From positions 1,674,001-1,738,000 of the forward strand of contig NC_008530.1 in NCBI RefSeq assembly GCF_000014425.1: 64,000 nucleotides of DNA. Reading direction: 5' to 3'. This DNA comes from Lactobacillus gasseri ATCC 33323 = JCM 1131. Its GTDB lineage: Bacteria > Bacillota > Bacilli > Lactobacillales > Lactobacillaceae. Of this stretch, positions 62,553 through 64,000 are shown in pieces. Numbering within the stretch: the first letter of the stretch is position 1; each line of letters begins with the position of its first letter. The notes under the pieces were generated by a model that did no database searches, was not told the origin of the DNA, and worked only from the letters and a program-made list of their open reading frames with translations. Position numbers and translations under genes: made by a program.

Positions 62553-62587
62553 ACAAAAAAACACCACTTTCACTTGAAAGCGGTGTT
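62553..62587 (-). terminator. Terminator of the TetR gene
   Basis: AAACACCGCTTTC and GAAAGTGGTGTT with a 4-base loop, followed by TTTTTTGTT on the minus strand. Confidence 0.82.
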
Positions 62588-62603
62588 TAATTAATTTATA
62601 AAA

Positions 62604-63227
62604 TTAGCCTAGACGTTCTTCAAGAGAAGCATCAGTGTCTGCAGCAAATAATGGATTTTCTTCTACATTAGTAAGACGGTCATTTAGCATAGCATCATGA
62701 ATTTGTGCCTTCAAAACACTAATCATTTGAGCTTGCGTAAAGTTTGCCATCTTGTTAATGAGTAAAGTTGCTAATCCAGTAGCAGCAATCCAGTTGGCAA
62801 CAATAATATGCTTGAGTCTTTCATCAGAATATTGTTCTGCATCAAATTGTTGCTTGAATTTTTCAATTCCAAGTCCCATCAAAGTATCAACAATCATTTG
62901 GTTGCCACACTTACCATCTACAAACATTGCTCTAAATAAATCAACATGTTCTTTAGCAAAGTATAAGTATGAAAGATCTAAATCGATCAATGGTTCACCT
63001 GTAAAGTTCTGTTGAAGAGTGTTAGACTTCAATTCATCAGAAATTCTTGCTAGAACTTGATTACGTAAATCCTGCATATTTTCAAATTCAAGATAAATTG
63101 GTTGGGTTGAGCAGTTAACTGCCTTAGCAATGTTTCTTGCAGTTAAACTTTCAATTCCACCACGAACTGCTAATTTATAAGCAGCATCGAGAATTCTTTG
63201 CTTGTCTATTTCCTTTTTTCTAGCCAC
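62604..63227 (-). CDS. TetR-family transcriptional regulator
   Basis: A GTG start after TGAGGT begins a 207-residue protein with a TetR helix-turn-helix (about 10-55, ESLTARNIAKAVNCSTQPIYLEF) and a helical ligand-binding domain. The CSTQPIY variant in the recognition helix differs from the usual xSxxxxY pattern only slightly. Its targets may include the FMN reductases just downstream, though a terminator separates them. Confidence 0.88.
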   Translation of the reverse strand: MARKKEIDKQRILDAAYKLAVRGGIESLTARNIAKAVNCSTQPIYLEFENMQDLRNQVLARISDELKSNTLQQNFTGEPLIDLDLSYLYFAKEHVDLFRAMFVDGKCGNQMIVDTLMGLGIEKFKQQFDAEQYSDERLKHIIVANWIAATGLATLLINKMANFTQAQMISVLKAQIHDAMLNDRLTNVEENPLFAADTDASLEERLG

Positions 63228-63370
63228 TTTAATTACCTCACTTAATTATATTATCAACATCAACACATAGAGATCATCTAAAAATAACAAAGATTGCCTA
63301 ACATCTGTTATTTTCTCCGTGACTATATTATAACAAAAAAATGAAAATGTGGAGAATTTTATCTCAATTT

Positions 63371-63613
63371 CTATAATCTTTTGAATAAACTTGAATCATC
63401 ATCCCCAGTAAATTGATCATAATGGGAATTGACCATTTCAATAACTTGTTGTTTATCTAGGCCTTCATTCGCAGCAAATGCAAAAAATGCGGCTGAGAGA
63501 ATATATCCTTTTTCACGATTATCAACTAAATTGTCAGAAAATTCCATATTAATGGTATTATCTTTGTAATCAGTTGTAAGAATAATTTTTTTATCTTCTG
63601 GTAATTCTGCCAT
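63371..63613 (-). CDS. Small acidic protein, function unknown
   Basis: This 80-residue acidic protein has no signal peptide or membrane segment. GAGGG precedes the ATG. It reads as a mixed alpha/beta fold with a conserved-looking YILSAAFFAFAANEGL helix in the middle and a KRL tail. No family was recognised. It lies divergent from the C69 dipeptidase gene. Confidence 0.55.
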   Translation of the reverse strand: MAELPEDKKIILTTDYKDNTINMEFSDNLVDNREKGYILSAAFFAFAANEGLDKQQVIEMVNSHYDQFTGDDDSSLFKRL

Positions 63614-63695
63614 TTTAATACCCTCACTTATTTTTAAGTTTTATACGTTATACAATATAGATTATATTATATCATCAATAGAAAGTGTGAAACCT

Positions 63696-64000
63696 ATGAT
63701 ATCTCCTGTTGGACGTTCTTCTTGTACATCGATTTTAATTGGTAAAAAAGCCACTGTCGATGGCAGCGTAATTATTGGCCGTAATGAAGATGCTAAAACT
63801 GCTTGGCCAAAGCATCTTGCATTTAACCAACATCAAATAAAGAAAAATAACATTTTTAAATCAAAAGATAATAAATTTCAAATAACACTACCTAACGAAC
63901 GTTTTTCTTATTCTTCTACCCCTGAATGGATAGATAAATATGGTGTATTCGAAGAAGATGGTATCAATGAATATCACGTTGCAATGAGTGCTACAGAAAG
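63696..64000 (+). CDS. C69-family dipeptidase (N-terminal part)
   Basis: The first 101 codons are present; the gene runs off the right edge. The start MISPVGRSSCTSILIGKKA resembles PepD-type dipeptidases: Cys10 would be the N-terminal nucleophile after short propeptide removal, and GSVIIGRNEDAKTAWPKH is a family hallmark. These enzymes split dipeptides in the cytoplasm. AAAGTGTG serves as SD. Confidence 0.85.
   Translation, partial: MISPVGRSSCTSILIGKKATVDGSVIIGRNEDAKTAWPKHLAFNQHQIKKNNIFKSKDNKFQITLPNERFSYSSTPEWIDKYGVFEEDGINEYHVAMSATE

Overview
The window reads as chromosome of a low-GC lactic acid bacterium of the Lactobacillus acidophilus complex, most like L. gasseri/johnsonii. This rests on the AT-rich base use with strong AGGAGG-type ribosome binding sites, a YSIRK/LPxTG mucin-binding protein, an NlpC/P60 hydrolase with an S-layer-type (SLAP-like) wall domain, a MurE of the non-DAP type, and the gene order rsmG-noc-parA-parB-DUF951-ychF, which in Firmicutes lies beside oriC. 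No rRNA, tRNA, CRISPR array, complete insertion sequence or prophage was seen. It looks like ordinary core and surface/adaptation chromosome with a few decayed or oddly evolved loci.

Layout. 1-13.2 kb: a histidine phosphatase, a BceAB-type ABC transporter, an APC-family amino acid permease preceded by a tiny PPP-containing leader ORF, HflX with a long structured leader, two cell-wall enzymes (an L,D-transpeptidase and an NlpC/P60 hydrolase), a guanylate-kinase paralogue, a DUF2187-like protein and an O-antigen-ligase-like membrane protein. 13.2-16 kb: NrdI coupled to an NrdF homologue that has lost five of its six metal ligands, then a MazEF pair. 15.96-16.14 kb: a GC-rich structured RNA with its own promoter-like and terminator elements. 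16.1-23.1 kb: a split ThrE exporter, an ABC-F protein, a small secreted protein, an LCP ligase and PepF. 23.1-29.1 kb: an Rpn-nuclease remnant, lactate permease, a zinc/manganese-type ABC uptake system with an operator-like site, an ArsR regulator and a HAD phosphatase. 29.2-35.2 kb: a 1993-residue mucin-binding adhesin with long repeats. 35.6-41.8 kb: the fructose operon fruR-fruK-fruA and a GH31 glucosidase behind a perfect cre site. 41.8-52.0 kb: an ABC-2 exporter, aspartate racemase with MurE, a VanRS-like two-component system and a heterodimeric ABC exporter. 52.1-57.7 kb: the origin-proximal chromosome-partitioning operon. 57.9-64 kb: CvpA, an ApbE/phosphatase/MupG operon, two tandem FMN reductases, a TetR regulator and the start of a C69 dipeptidase.

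Several themes recur. Genes for wall building and recycling are common (MurE with Asp racemase, L,D-transpeptidase, NlpC/P60, LCP, MupG). Sugar genes carry clear operators (three 20-bp-spaced repeats before fruR, and a cre before the glucosidase). Many genes appear to start at TTG or GTG just after a good SD, so automated ATG starts are often too long.

The strongest oddity is the nrdI-nrdF pair. NrdF keeps the fold landmarks and the radical tyrosine but has Ser, Asn, Ser, Thr and Asn where metal ligands should be, lacks the usual acidic/aromatic C-terminal tail, and has no NrdE nearby. Second-rank signals are the PPP leader peptide, the attenuator-like leader of hflX, and the unidentified structured RNA near 16 kb. 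All calls were made by reading the sequence without database searches.
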